Assembly (NCBI GenBank): GCA_010909165.1
Contig: MU008164.1
Coordinates: 310,001-374,000 of the forward strand
Length of the DNA: 64,000 bases
Source of the DNA: Anthoceros angustus
Lineage: Eukaryota > Streptophyta > Anthocerotopsida > Anthocerotales > Anthocerotaceae
Direction of reading: 5' to 3'
A program made the position numbers and the translations under genes. Each line of letters opens with the position of its first letter. The stretch's first letter is position 1. The notes beneath the pieces were generated by a model, which did no database searches, was not told the origin of the DNA, and worked only from the letters and a program-made list of their open reading frames with translations. This document shows positions 23,097-34,785 of the stretch, piece after piece.

Positions 23097-24811
23097 TAAC
23101 ATTTCCCAACGCCGCCTTTAAGAATGGTGAAAGTATACCCCAGAACGTGAGGTATAACCTGGCCCCCCGAACACGACGACTGTCATGCCCAAGAGACGGC
23201 AAAAGCCGTGGCCGGCGCTCGCCCTTCGTGGCCGTGATGAGAGCAACCTCCGTCCATCGGGCCGATGGCCATCGCCGTGAACAGGGAACTGCAGCCCTCT
23301 TCCTCGATGGCCATCGTCAGTTCGCGGCCGTGTGACGCAGCAATATCCACACAATCCTGCAATGTTCCAGGCAACATCGAAGGTGAGGAAATGAACGTTT
23401 CAGGCATCATATAAAGAGAAATCCAAACATCCACGAGGTTGAAAGAAATGATCGCCCACACAGGTCACCTGGCTTGTGAAACGAGGTTTCACAACTGCGA
23501 TTTGTGCCCGACACCTTCCATGCCACATGAGGTTGGATACCATGCTGCCACTCCGTGACCATTGACAGACTTCCACATTGCCACCCCAATGGCGGATTCC
23601 CAGATTTGCATGCACACAGAAGACACTGCCCCACTAAGATGGGCGAGCTCAACGCCTCCAGCCGCGCTGGGGTCCTTGATGGCCATCGGCGAGGGGCGGT
23701 GTGCGGAGATGGAGAGAACAACAAACCAATGGTGGTTCGTTCGATCCCACCAGGGCGCCTCCAACGCGAAGTTGGTTTCCTACACATGCCCATGGCAATT
23801 GCAGACGGATGAAGAGAGGAGGAGGGCAAGGGTTGGGAGTGGTGCAGCCTCGACTATTCCACAAGGGCGAGCCGCTTGAGGAGCAACAGATCGCCACAAC
23901 CATGAAGCGGAGGCCTGCAAGGTCATTTAAACCGTGCATGCAGATGAGGGCCGCCGTGGGCAACCACTTGTGCGTCATGGCGAATGGAGGAACAGTCGAG
24001 GAATCTTTCATGTCGACTGCCGTAGGAAAACGCAGCATGGCGTGCTTTCCGGCTATCGATTTCCATGAATGACCACTATTGCAAGGTGCAATGAGGATGG
24101 CGGTCGGTTAGTGCGGGCATAGAGTGGCGCGGATTCCAATGCCAGTGCTCTACTGCGTGATATGATAAAAAAAGGCCACAAACGTCCGTCTTCCAGTGAC
24201 GTGAGGGTTGTCGTCATTGCAGTTTTTCACAATTTCAGCCTAGTGTCATCCACCTGCCATGTCTCCTAGTTGATGGTCGGCGAAGCACCGCCTCCGACAG
24301 ACATTATTCGCTGATGTACGCAGGCATGGCGGCAGGATCTTATTTGCGATTCTACGGTGGTTCAACGATCTCTCTTAGGCTGTCAAAGAGGAGCAGAGGT
24401 CGACAAGTGCGATGCCTGTGTGCCAGGAAATGATGATCACGGTCTTCCTTACATCACGGGACATGGCCGCCAAATGCTCACCATCACTTATTGGCAATGG
24501 CGCACAGTGTCGACATTAGCGGTATCTTCACTTTGATGAAGGCAACCAAGTCAAGTGGGTTTCGAAGTAGGATACATCGTAGGGTTCGACCTACCACTTG
24601 TCCTTTTGTCATGGCATATTGTATGCGGGCCATGTACTTGCAAGGATCATAATAGACGAATGGGCGATGTTTATTGCTATTGTGGTTATAATGTCCGCCC
24701 GCAAAGGGAAAGGCGGGAAACCTGAATGTAGGTGGCCTGCTGGATGATCTCCGCCCCACTCCTTCCCTCCTCCACCCGTCACCACAAGGTTACGACGGGA
24801 GTGAAATAACT
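23097..24811. other. Unassigned sequence, overlapping minus-strand frames
   Basis: Between 23,110 and 24,040 the minus strand has a chain of long frames in different phases (for example VDVWISLYMMPETF and SAIGVAMWKSVNGHG), which may be a decayed ORF. I recognise no domain. 24,082-24,811 has nothing I can name. It ends with CACCACAAGGTTACGACGGG, related to the block starts at 27,238 and 29,952. Confidence 0.3.
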
Positions 24812-26490
24812 ACTTGGACCATGGTCATTCGATTGCATTGAACAATGGTCCTTGGTGAAAAGTATTCAACTGCTCGACCACATATGCATTAACCATCCTT
24901 GGACCATGGTCATTCGATTGCATTGAACAATGGTCCTTGGATCGAAAAGTATTCAACAGCAACACATATGCATTAACCATCCTTGGACCATGGTCATTGA
25001 TTGCATTGCGAACAATGGTCCTTGATCTCAAAAGTATTCAACATCGTCGAACACATATGCATTAACCATCCTTGGACCATGGTCATTCGATTGCATTGCG
25101 AACAATGGTCCTTGGATCTCGAAAAGTAGTCAACGCATTCCACCACATATGCAGAACCATCCTTGGACCATGGGGATTGCATTGCGAACAATGGTCCTTG
25201 GATCGAAAAGTATTCAACCTGTTGACACATATGCATTAACCATCCTTGGACCATGGTCATTCGATTGCATTGCGAACAATGGTCCTTGGATCTCGAAAAG
25301 TACTCAAGCATTCCACCACATATGCATTAACCATCCTTGGACCATGGTCATTGATTGCATTGCGAACAATGGTCCTTGGATCTCGAATAAGTAGTCAACA
25401 TTCCACCACATGTCATTCATCCTTGGAACATGGTCATTCCGATTGCATTGCGAACAATGGTCCTTGGGCTGAAAAGTATTCAACACTGTTCGCATTAACC
25501 ATCCTTGGACCATGGTCATTCGATTGCATTGCGAACAATGGTCCTTGGGCTGAAAAGTATTCAACCATCGACCATATATTAACCATCCTTGGACCATGGT
25601 CATTGGATTGCATTGCGAACAATGGTCCTTGGATCGAAAAGATTCAACATGTTACACATATGCATTAACCATCCTTGGACCATGGTCATTCGATTGCATT
25701 GAACAATGGTCCTTGGATCTCGAAAAGTAGTCAACGCATTCACCACATATGCATTAACCATCCTTGGACCATGGTCATTCGATTGCATTGCGAACAATGG
25801 TCCTTGGATCTCGAAAAGTACTCAAGCATTCCACCACATATGCATTAACCATCCTTGGACCATGGTCATTGATTGCATTGCGAACAATGGTCCTTGGATC
25901 TCGAATAAGTAGTCAACATTCCACCACATGTCATTCATCCTTGGAACATGGTCATTCCGATTGCATTGCGAACAATGGTCCTTGGGCTGAAAAGTATTCA
26001 ACACTGTTCGCATTAACCATCCTTGGACCATGGTCATTCGATTGCATTGCGAACAATGGTCCTTGGGCTGAAAAGTATTCAACACTTTCCACCACATATG
26101 CATTAACCATCCTTGGACCATGGTCATTGGATTGCATTGCGAACAATGGTCCTTGGATCGAAAAGATTCAACATGTTACACATATGCATTAACCATCCTT
26201 GGACCATGGTCATTCGATTGCATTGAACAATGGTCCTTGGATCTCGAAAAGTAGTCAACGCATTCACCACATATGCATTAACCATCCTTGGACCATGGTC
26301 ATTCGATTGCATTGCGAACAATGGTCCTTGGATCTCGAAAAAGTAGTCAACTGTTCCACCACATATGCAGTAACCATCCTTGGACCATGGTCATTCCGAT
26401 TGCATTGCGAACAATGGTCCTTGGATCTCGAATAAGTAGTCAACACTTTCCGACCACATATGCATTAACCATCCTTGGACCATGGTCATT
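24812..26490 (+). repeat. Satellite array, about 19 monomers of roughly 87 bp
   Basis: Monomers share CATCCTTGGACCATGGTCAT, CATTGCGAACAATGG, TCCTTGGATCTCG and CACATATGCATTAAC. Each carries near-palindromes (GGACCATGG, CATATGCA-like). A higher-order block of about six monomers repeats: CTCAAGCATTCCACC recurs at 25,303 and 25,821, and TCAACGCATTCACC at 25,731 and 26,255, giving a period of 518-524 bp. Monomers differ chiefly by loss of 1-6 bases at CG, as in CATTGCGAAC/CATTGAAC and TCTCGAAAAG/TCGAAAAG. ORFs on both strands are a by-product of the roughly 87-bp periodicity. Confidence 0.9.
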
Positions 26491-26504
26491 TTGAACTCAC
26501 TAAC

Positions 26505-27220
26505 CAACAACATCCATGGCCCATGGGCATCCGCTTTAAGTTGCCAAATTCGTCCTTGGGTCACGAATTATCGTACAAATCTGCCCGGCTATATATGCGA
26601 AGTATGGGGACATGCCAACTTCGAACAAAAAGACGAGGTGTGTGCGCCCGGAAAAGACAGCATGGCTAGGGTGCGAGCCATGGCCGACACACCGACAACA
26701 CCATTCACCCATGGGCATCCGAAAGCATGCGCCAAATTCGTCCTTGGGTCACGAAGGCGTTCAAATCTGCCGGGCTATATATGTGAAGCACGGGACATGG
26801 CAGCGTGTAGGTGACGGTGTCCGACGGCAAGGACGGGCGCATCGAAAGGCCGGAGCCGTGTGGCACGCCATGGCTCGCACACTTGACATAGAAGGTAAAA
26901 CCACCGACGCGTGATGTTCGTCCGTGTGGCATGCATGTTGAACGCGGGCCATGACGTGAATGACCATACAACATCCTTGGCACATGGGCATCCGAGCATT
27001 GTTACCAATTTCGTCCTTGGGTCACGAATTATCGTACAAATCTGCCGGGCTATATATGTGAAGCATGGGGACATGGAGCTTCGTTCAAAGAGGTGACGGT
27101 GTCCAGACGCCAAAGACGGCATGGGGCATGCCATGCGGACACATGGGTATTCGGAGAACCGATGGAGGTGCGTCGGAAACATGGCATGTTGTGGCAAGGA
27201 GCCGTGGCATGTCCTTTCGT
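26505..27220 (+). repeat. Three longer repeats related to the satellite, each with TATA-like element
   Basis: Three units begin near 26,515, 26,706 and 26,978 with CATGGGCATCCG, continue through TTCGTCCTTGGGTCACGAA and end with a TATA-like GGGCTATATATGTGAAGC (first copy variant). Their starts align with the satellite monomer: CATCC-TGG-CCATGG-CAT, then TTGC-AA, then GTCCTTGG-TC-CGAA. They are probably the source of the satellite or a sibling of it. Units vary in length from about 190 to 270 bp. Confidence 0.7.
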
Positions 27221-29593
27221 TACGCCTCCCTCCCTCCGTCACCACAAGGTTACCACCTTCGGAAAACCCATATCGTATCAGCAGCTTGCACTCGTCGCGT
27301 TAGGTCTGCCTAGGCGCAGCTTGGCGTGGTTCCGGCTATGGTTTGGGACGTGGACTTCAAGATTTGGCCGAGGCTGTCGTTTACAACCCGCTACCATAAC
27401 CCGTGACTTGGATGGCGATGCGAAAGTGGTTGACGGGAAACAGAGGACGGAGGGCCCGCTACTGTTTTGCCTGGCCGGAGAGGCAAAGGTTTGGAAAATG
27501 GAGAGGACGCCGGAAAGCTGCATGGTCAAGTGGAATTGCACAACGGCCTGGACGGGTGCCAAAGCCGAGGAACCGAGGCAAGCGATGTGGCGATCCTCCG
27601 CAGAATGGGCGGGAGTGGATGCCGGGAGGGTCCTTCCGTGGAGCCGAATGGAGGCATGGAGGCGGGAGGAGGTGCACGCCTGTGGAAGGTGTTGCTGGCG
27701 AGGAGGAGGCGGCGGCAACACATCCTCCTTATCTGGACGCGGCTGCTCCAAGTGCGCTAACGGTGGAGCTTGTGGGGTGCAGGGGACGACCTCCACCCGA
27801 TGCGAGAGACGCTGACTTGTGAAAGGAGGCCTCCACGCCTGTGAAGAGGCAGTAAATTGCCCGGAGGTGCTGCTTGATTGCCCAGGAGGAAGAGGAGGAG
27901 GCCACGAAACACCGCACATGGGTCGAGAGGCACTGACGAGGACACCACCGGCACGAGGATGGTGAAAGCGAGGAGGAGGGAGTGGAAAATGGTCGGTGAA
28001 GAGGTGGACGAGGACCCACCGACAACATTGAGGGGAGAGATAGGGAGCGAGAAAAGTTGGCGGTAAGCCACTTGGCGACATCATTGCCGTGTTGTGCACG
28101 ATGGTCGTGGGGGTTTACATGTGAGCCGCCTGTGTGATGGAGGGTGGGTGGAGAATGAAGATGAGGAGGAAGAGCCCACCGACGAGGAGGAGGGATCGTC
28201 GAAGGCCTTCCAGTGGTTGGAGCTAGTGTGCGAAGATGCAGTTGATGGTACCATGGTCCGACGAGACTTTGAGGGACAGATTGGTGAAGGTTTGGAAAAT
28301 GGAGAGGGGGCCGGCGGCCGTTTCGCATGGTCAAGTGGAATTGCACAACGGCCTCGGGACGGGTGCCAAAGCGAGGCAAGGCAAGCGATGTGGGCGTGTC
28401 GCCGCCTCTGCGGGCAGGCGGGAGTGGATGCGGGAGGGTCCTTCCGTGGAGCCGAATGGAGGCATGGAGGGGCTTGGCGGGGAGGAGGTGCGCAACAGCG
28501 TGGAAGGTGTTGCCGATGAGGAGGAGGCGGCGGCAACATCCTCCTCATTCAGCGTCTTTGTCTCCAAGAGGTGGGCAGCTAACGGTGGAGCTTGTGGGTG
28601 CGAGGGCGACCACGGCCAGAGGCGGACTTTGAAAGGGCCCTCCACCTTGAAGAGTGAAATTGCCAGAGTGACCGGGCAGCGGAGGCGAGGCAGGCGGGAG
28701 GAGGAGGCTCTTCTAGAAGAGCTTACCACATTGGTCGGAAGAGGCCCAGGAGGAAGAGGAGGAGGCCACCACCGCATGGGTGAGTGGCGGGAGGAGGCGG
28801 GAGTGGAAAATGGTGGTGAAGAGGTGGGCGAGGACCTACCGACAACATTGGCCGGGAGGAGGAGGCGGACGAGAAAAGTTGGCGGTAAGCCACTTGGCGA
28901 CATCATTGCCGTGTTGTGCAGTGCATGGTCGTGGGGGTTTACATGGCATGAGCCACTTGTGTGATGGAGGGTGGGTGGAGAAGCGAAGATGAGGAGGAAG
29001 AGCCCATGGAGGAGGGAGGCGGAAGGCCTTCCAGCGGGCGTGTTGGAGCTAGTGTCTTGTGGTCGATTGATGGTACCATGGTCCAGCCACGAGACTTTGA
29101 GAGGACAGTGAGGAAGGTAGAGTACGAGTTCCCTAGTGTAGATCGCGAGGATATCGTGTCCGGGTTTGCGGGGCATGGACAAGAAACCACAACGCGTTGG
29201 CAAGAAGGTGCGACAGCATGTTATTTGGAGGAGAAGGAAAGATGCGAAATGGCTGCACCTCCGAACGCAAGGCGTGGAGGCTGGGAGGAGCGGCAAGGTA
29301 ACGCTGCACAAGCACGGTGGTGTGTGGCCAACCCCACAACAAGGCGCAATTTCCGACTTGCAAAGCACGAGCATGGGACCAATCCATTTGGTCCCATGGG
29401 AGCAAAAGAGTTCGAGAGAAGGTATGTTCAGCGGTGGGGAAGGAGCGCAACAGTACAAGAGTTGAAATGGGCTGCGAAACATGGATTGAGAGCATGCGGG
29501 ACTCTTTGGAGTGGTATGGCGATAGATCGGGGCCTTGGTTGAATAGCTAGGCTGTGGTCAAATAAAGTGCGCATGTAGGACATGAAGAATGCG

Positions 29594-29788
29594 AAGTCAA
29601 GTCAAGTCAAGTCAAGTCCAAGTCAAGTCAAGTCAAGTCAAGTCGGGTGGTCAGCTCAAGTCGAGTCAAGTCAGTCAAGTCAAGTCAAGTCAAGTCAAGT
29701 CAAGTCAAGAGTCAAGTCCAAGTCAAGTCAGTCAAGTCAAGTCAAGTCAGTCAAGTCAAGTCAAGTCAAGTCAAGTCAAGTCAAGTCA
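29594..29788 (+). repeat. AAGTC microsatellite, interrupted
   Basis: About 35 copies of a 5-bp AAGTC unit, interrupted by variants such as AAGTCC, CAGTC and TCGAGTC. It marks the right end of the first large repeat copy. Confidence 0.95.
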
Positions 29789-31470
29789 TTATACTCCCCG
29801 AGGACAAAACTTGGCGGTAATGGCTTGAATGCCACGTCAAACTAGGAATGGGCAGTTTAGGAAACAAAAAATGTAGGCGCGAGGAAGAGGAAACTTGGCG
29901 GCACCGGTTCAAACCAGGCCTCGCTCATGAGGCCCAGGCCGTACTCCCTCCGTCACCACAAGGTTACCACCTTCGGAAAACCCATATCGTCGCCAGCTTG
30001 CACTCGCTTGTTGGGTTAGGCATCTTCGCGGTTGGCGTGGTTCTATGGTTTGGGACGTGGACTTGAAGATTTGGGAGGCGTTCGTTTAAGCCTACAACCC
30101 GCTACCATAACCCGTGACTTGGATGGCGATGCGAAAGTGGTTGTGTGAAAAGCAGAGGAGGAGGGCCTTCATTTGCGCCATGGAGGCGGTGAAGGTTTGG
30201 AAAATGGAGAGGCGGCGGCCGTTTCGCATGGTCAAGTGGACACGGCCTCGGGACGGGTGCGCGAGGCAAGGCAAGCGATGTGGGCGTGTCATCGCCTCTG
30301 CGACGGCGGGAGTGGATGCGGGAGGGTCCTTCCGTGGAGCCGAATGGAGGCATGGAGGGGCTTGGGGAGGAGGTGCACACCGTGGAAGGTGTTGCCGATG
30401 AGGAGGAGGCGGCAACAAATCCTCCTCATTCCACGTCTTGTCTCCAAGAGGTGGGCGCTAACGGTGGAGCTTGTGGGTGGGGCGACACTGCAGTGAGCGG
30501 ACTTTGAAAGGGCCCTCCACGCCGTTGAAAATGCAGAAATTGCCGAGGTGCGAGCAGGCAGACGGCGGGGAGGAGGAAGAGGAGGAGGCTTCAAAGACAG
30601 ACATGGAGTCGAGGAGAGGCCTGAGGGGGCGAGGACACCACCGGCACGAGGATGGTGAAAGCGAGGAGGCGGCGGGAGTGGAAAATGGTGGTGAAGAGGT
30701 GGGCGAGGACCTACCGACAACATTGGCCGAGGAGGGAGGCGAGAAAAGTTGGCGGTAAGCCACTTGGCGACATCATTGCCGTGTTGTGCACTGCATGGTC
30801 GTGGGGGTTTACATGGGCGTGAGCCACTGTGATGGAGGGTGGGTGGAGAATGAAGATGAGGAGGAAGAGCCCACCGACGAGGAGGGAGGTCCGGAAGGCC
30901 TTCCGGTAGCGTGTTGGAGCTAGTGTGCGAAGATGCAGTTGATGGTACCATGGTCCAGCCACGAGACTTTGAGGGATGATTGGTGAGGAAGGTAGAGTAC
31001 GAGTTCCCTAGTGTAGATCGCGAGGATATCGTGTCCGGGTTTGCGCCCGGACAAGAAACCACAACGTTGGCAAGAAGGTGCGGCTGCTATTTGGAGGAGA
31101 AGGGAAAAGATGCGAAATGGCTGCACCCTCGACGTCGGCCACCAAGGCGTGGAGGCAGGGCATGGAGCAGTGGTAGCGTTGCACAAGCACGGTGGTGTGT
31201 GGCCAACCCCACAACAAGCGCAACCCATTTCGACTTGCAAAGCACGAGCATGGGACCAATCCATTTGGTCCCATGGGAGCAAGAGTTCGAGAGAAGGTAT
31301 GTTCAGCGGTGGGGAAGGCCTTGTGAGTACAAGAGTTGAAATGGGCTGCGAAACATGGATTGAGAGCATGCGGGACTCTTGGAGTGGTATGGCGATAGAT
31401 CGGGGCCTTGGTTGAATAGCTAGGCTGTGGTCAAATAAAGCGCGATGTAGGACATGAAGGAGCGGAATTT

Positions 31471-31636
31471 CAAGTCAAGTCAAGCCGTCAAGTCAAGTCA
31501 AGTCGTCGTCAAGTCGGGTTCGCCGCTCGAGTCGTCAAGTCGGTCGTCAAGTCGTTCGCCGTCGTCAAGTCAAGTCGGTCAAGTCAAGTCAAGTCAAGTC
31601 AAGTCAAGTCAAGTCAAGTCAAGTCAAGTCAAGTCA
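31471..31636 (+). repeat. AAGTC microsatellite, second copy
   Basis: The same 5-bp unit as at 29,594. The left half is degenerate with GTCGTC and CGTCAAGTC interruptions, and about 14 uninterrupted units lie at the right. The CG-containing interruptions differ from the first array. Confidence 0.95.
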
Positions 31637-31790
31637 TTATACTCCCCGAGGACAAAACTAATGCTTGAATGCCACGTCACCCGATGACTAGGAATGGGCG
31701 GTTTAGGAAACAAAAATGTAGGCGCGAGGAAGAGGAAACTTGGCGGCACCGGTTCAAACCAGCCTCCGGTTGGGCGAGGCCGGGCATCTC

Positions 31791-32159
31791 CTCCCAAAAG
31801 GCGGGATCTAAAGCAGCGTCATGGTGAGCAATTGCAAGGTGCTCACAAACAGAGGAACTAACTAGTGACTAGATAGACAGCCAATCAATCATATTCTTTC
31901 ACCGCATCAAATCTTGGTTTTGGTACATGCAATTCAAACTAGTTGCATCATCAACTCCTTGAAGTCGGAATCAATGACCCATCCTTTTCGCTTTTGCCGT
32001 GAAGGCTAGGTTAGGCTCCCTAAGAGGATGGATGAGATCTACATGCGATCTTGGCGACGTAAGCCACAGCATCAAGCGACAAAACAAACGGCAAGATTTA
32101 TGTCGAAAACCGTATGACATGAGCATTCGAGCCGGACATGGTTAGGGTGATGCTGGGTT
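31791..32159. other. 3' flank of the dioxygenase repeat unit
   Basis: This stretch (TTGCAAGGTGCTCACAAAC, ACTAGATAGACAGCCAATC, GAGGATGGATGAGATC) recurs at 32,365-32,590, 37,220-37,440 and 40,070-40,290. It always precedes, on the plus strand, the last exon of the minus-strand dioxygenase copies, so it is probably their 3' flank. No gene is seen in it. Confidence 0.6.
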
Positions 32160-34190
32160 GAAGCAACGTTAACTCACCGGCCCAATTTGTCAGCGTTATC
32201 ATCTCGGCGATCTCCGTAGTTGGCTTCGATCTTGTCGGTGGGTCTGTCATTCATGAAGGCACCTCCATGAAGAGCCTCAATGCACCGGTTCAAACCAGGC
32301 CTCCGGTCTGAGGCTCCGGAGCGTACTCCCAAAAAGGCGGGATCTAAACGCGGCGTTACCTCATGGTGAGCAATTGCAAGGTGCTCACAAACAGAACTGG
32401 AAATCTCTGTGACTAGATAGACAGCCAATCAATCATATTCTTTCACGCATCAAATCTGGTTTTGGTACATGCAATTCAAACTAGTTGCATCATCAACCCT
32501 TGGAAGTCGGAATCAATGACCCATCCTTTTCGCTTTTGCCGTGAAGGCTAGGTTAGGCTCCCTAAGAGGATGGATGAGATCTACATGAGATCTACATGCG
32601 ATCTTGGCGTGTCACCGCCGCAGCGGACAAAACAAACGGCAAGATTTATGTCGAAAACCGTATGAGCATTCGAGTCGGTGGTTAGGGTGATGCTGGGTTG
32701 AAACAGCGTTAACTCACCGCCCAATTTGTCAGCGTTATCATCGGGCGATCTCCGTGTAGTTGGTTTCGATCTTGTCGGTGGGTCTGTCTGGCCCATGAAG
32801 GCACCTCCATGAAGAGCCTCAATGCCCCGCATAGCTTCCAATAATATTAACCACCAACACCTAAATGCACCTCAATGGTACAATCTTCAAGCCACCCACA
32901 AGCTTCCTTGCAAGACCTTTATTGAAAGCAAGTTGTAACAAAGAGAGCACCGCCTAGGCAGAGACAAGAGAGAGCCGAACCTTGATGAATAAGGATTCGT
33001 CCGGTGAATCTGGTACATCCGGGAGGGAGGATGATGAAGTCACCCTTGGTTATCTTGAGCGGATCCACCGTCATCGTAATCCCGACGCCAAAGTAGCTGC
33101 AGATGCATCCAACGCACCACCGAACCCACCAAATCAATCCGGTGAAGTATGCCTAGCTCCTTAAGCGCAAAGATACCCAGCACGCCTAGGGACTTTGGAG
33201 ATGTTGGCGCCGGTGCCTTCGAGCACGAATCGATCTCTCGCAGCGTGATGCTCCACAAAGAAATGCCGCCTTGTCCTCAAATTTGTCAATGTGGCGGAGC
33301 GACCGTGGCAACGCCCCGCAACAACACGACGCCACAACCATCGACCTAGCCTAGAACAAGGCACGCGGAAGGGAGATGCGATGCTGCAAATGTAAAATCA
33401 AACCCGCCGCCTCGGCGTATGTATATCGCGCTGCTTGTACCCACGCCTCTCTTGATCTTCTCCAAAGGTTGTCCAATATTTGTCGGCCCGCCATATGACA
33501 ACTCGAGCGACATGGAAATCGATGCGCATATTAAAATCACGCTGGGGAGGAATGCCTTGCATTCAGGAGGATGCAAATAGCTAGGCCGCCTCGGCCCCGA
33601 GATCCCCAACCGAGGCACCCACTCAAAGGCGCATGCAGATGCAGGGGGTCATCACCTTGGATGCTCCGGACACGGGCCGATTAGGGAAGAAGCGGTGCCG
33701 CGTGGTTTGATTGTGCCCTCCGGATTGTAGAACCACGCCGTGTCGACTGCCAAGCATCCCGTGGACATCAATATCCGCACCATCTTCGCTGGCAAAGTGG
33801 CCTTAGACTAGGCGATCAAGCAAAGGCAAGCCAAAGGCAAAAGCAAAGGCATCCGCAACATAAGCAAAACTTGAGGAGACGGTGGTAGATGCGGACGGCG
33901 CCGCGTCGGGCGTGGCGGACCCGCTAGTCTCGAATGTGATGCAAGAGAGGAGGACCTAGCTCTCGATCATGCAAGCATGCAACCCACCATAGGAATCGCC
34001 TCCGGATCCATAGCCCTAGTCTCGATCGCTGCGTTGCCTTGAAGCCATCTCCTGCTTGGGTGAAGGCGGGAAGAAGAAGGAGCAACTGGGAACTTGGAGA
34101 TGGGGATTTACATTAGAAAACAATAAGTCCCAAGTTCAATACATTCAAAAAGTGTGCTATGCATACATATATAGCCCTTGGCCTTGACTA
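32160..34190 (-). pseudogene. Acireductone dioxygenase-like pseudogene, copy 1
   Basis: Acireductone dioxygenase (ARD) is a metal-dependent cupin enzyme of the methionine salvage cycle. Read right to left: a TATA-like GGGCTATATATG at about 34,175; a first exon near 33,640-33,790 (TRHRFFPNRP); an N-terminal segment near 33,390-33,520 (LEKIKR, then a GYKHRD-like stretch); a cupin exon with FFVEHH and DRFVLEGTG near 33,215-33,300; an exon at 32,981-33,096 with KITKGDFIILPPG; and a last exon near 32,700-32,835 equivalent to ALRLFMEVPSW. Part of the last exon is also present at 32,180-32,290. Splice-site positions are partly preserved, but frames are broken by small deletions, so no enzyme can be made. 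Confidence 0.7.
34160..34185 (-). promoter_or_regulatory. TATA-box region of the dioxygenase-like copies
   Basis: On the minus strand GGGCTATATATGTATGC stands about 100-150 bp upstream of the leader of copy 1. The same element is kept at about 35,845 (copy 2) and 41,870 (copy 5). Conservation in three copies suggests the source gene was duplicated as genomic DNA with its promoter, not as a retrocopy. Confidence 0.5.
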
Positions 34191-34785
34191 CTCTCAATAG
34201 GTATGAATCCTATCTCGGATCCTGGTATTGTCCTAAACACTTTTATGACTTATTCTCCGAACTCTAATATGGGATGTGTTGCACCAATCCTATAGATTTC
34301 TAACAATTTTGCAAGACACAGATGCAGAGAAGATGCAACAATGGCTTATGCCACACCAAGCTAGCTTATGCCAATTAAATGCGGCCTGTGGCGCAGACCG
34401 AGACCACGCCGTTCATGAAAAAGCGCGACGTTCTATCAATAGCATGACATGGATAGTTTCAAGATTTAATTGATATGGTTCATTGCAACCAGCCATTATG
34501 CCTCTAGAAACTCAAGGGAAAGCTAGGTGGCAATTCCAGTCTTCACCGCAGCCTTGAAGCAATCGGTCCCTCGGAGGCTCTCAAGCGTATGATCAAAGGC
34601 TTAGGAGAATGTCCCGAACCGTGAGGAGGAGTCTTCATCACGCCCCTCACCAGCTTGTCAAACTCCATTGACATATCCAACGGTCACGTTCAATGCGGTC
34701 ATGAAAACGCTAACCAAGCTTTGAGGTAAACTTGCAAGAATGTGACGATGAGGTCATTGTGTCGTAGTAACATATATGGATCATG

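Larger units (their letters stand above)
27221..31790 (+). repeat. Large tandem duplication ending in AAGTC arrays
   Basis: Copy one (27,221-29,940) and copy two (29,941-31,790) both start CCCTCCGTCACCACAAGG and end in an AAGTC array followed by ACTCCCCGAGGACAAAAC. Copy one has an internal duplication: AAGGTTTGGAAAATGGAGAG at 27,485 and 28,288, matching 30,190 in copy two, and GGTAAGCCACTTGGCGACAT at 28,060, 28,885 and 30,752. The right part has an open plus-strand stretch (VEYEFPSVDREDIVSGFA at about 29,117 and 30,985) that I do not recognise. The type of element is unknown. Confidence 0.75.

Noticed and set aside
24825-26446. Repetitive ORFs in the satellite (for example MTMVQGWLMHM)
   Set aside because: The monomer length is near a multiple of three, so both strands are open by periodicity. 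The peptides track the DNA repeat exactly.
24812-26490. CRISPR-like array
   Set aside because: The units are contiguous, without unique spacers, and the genome is a plant nuclear genome.
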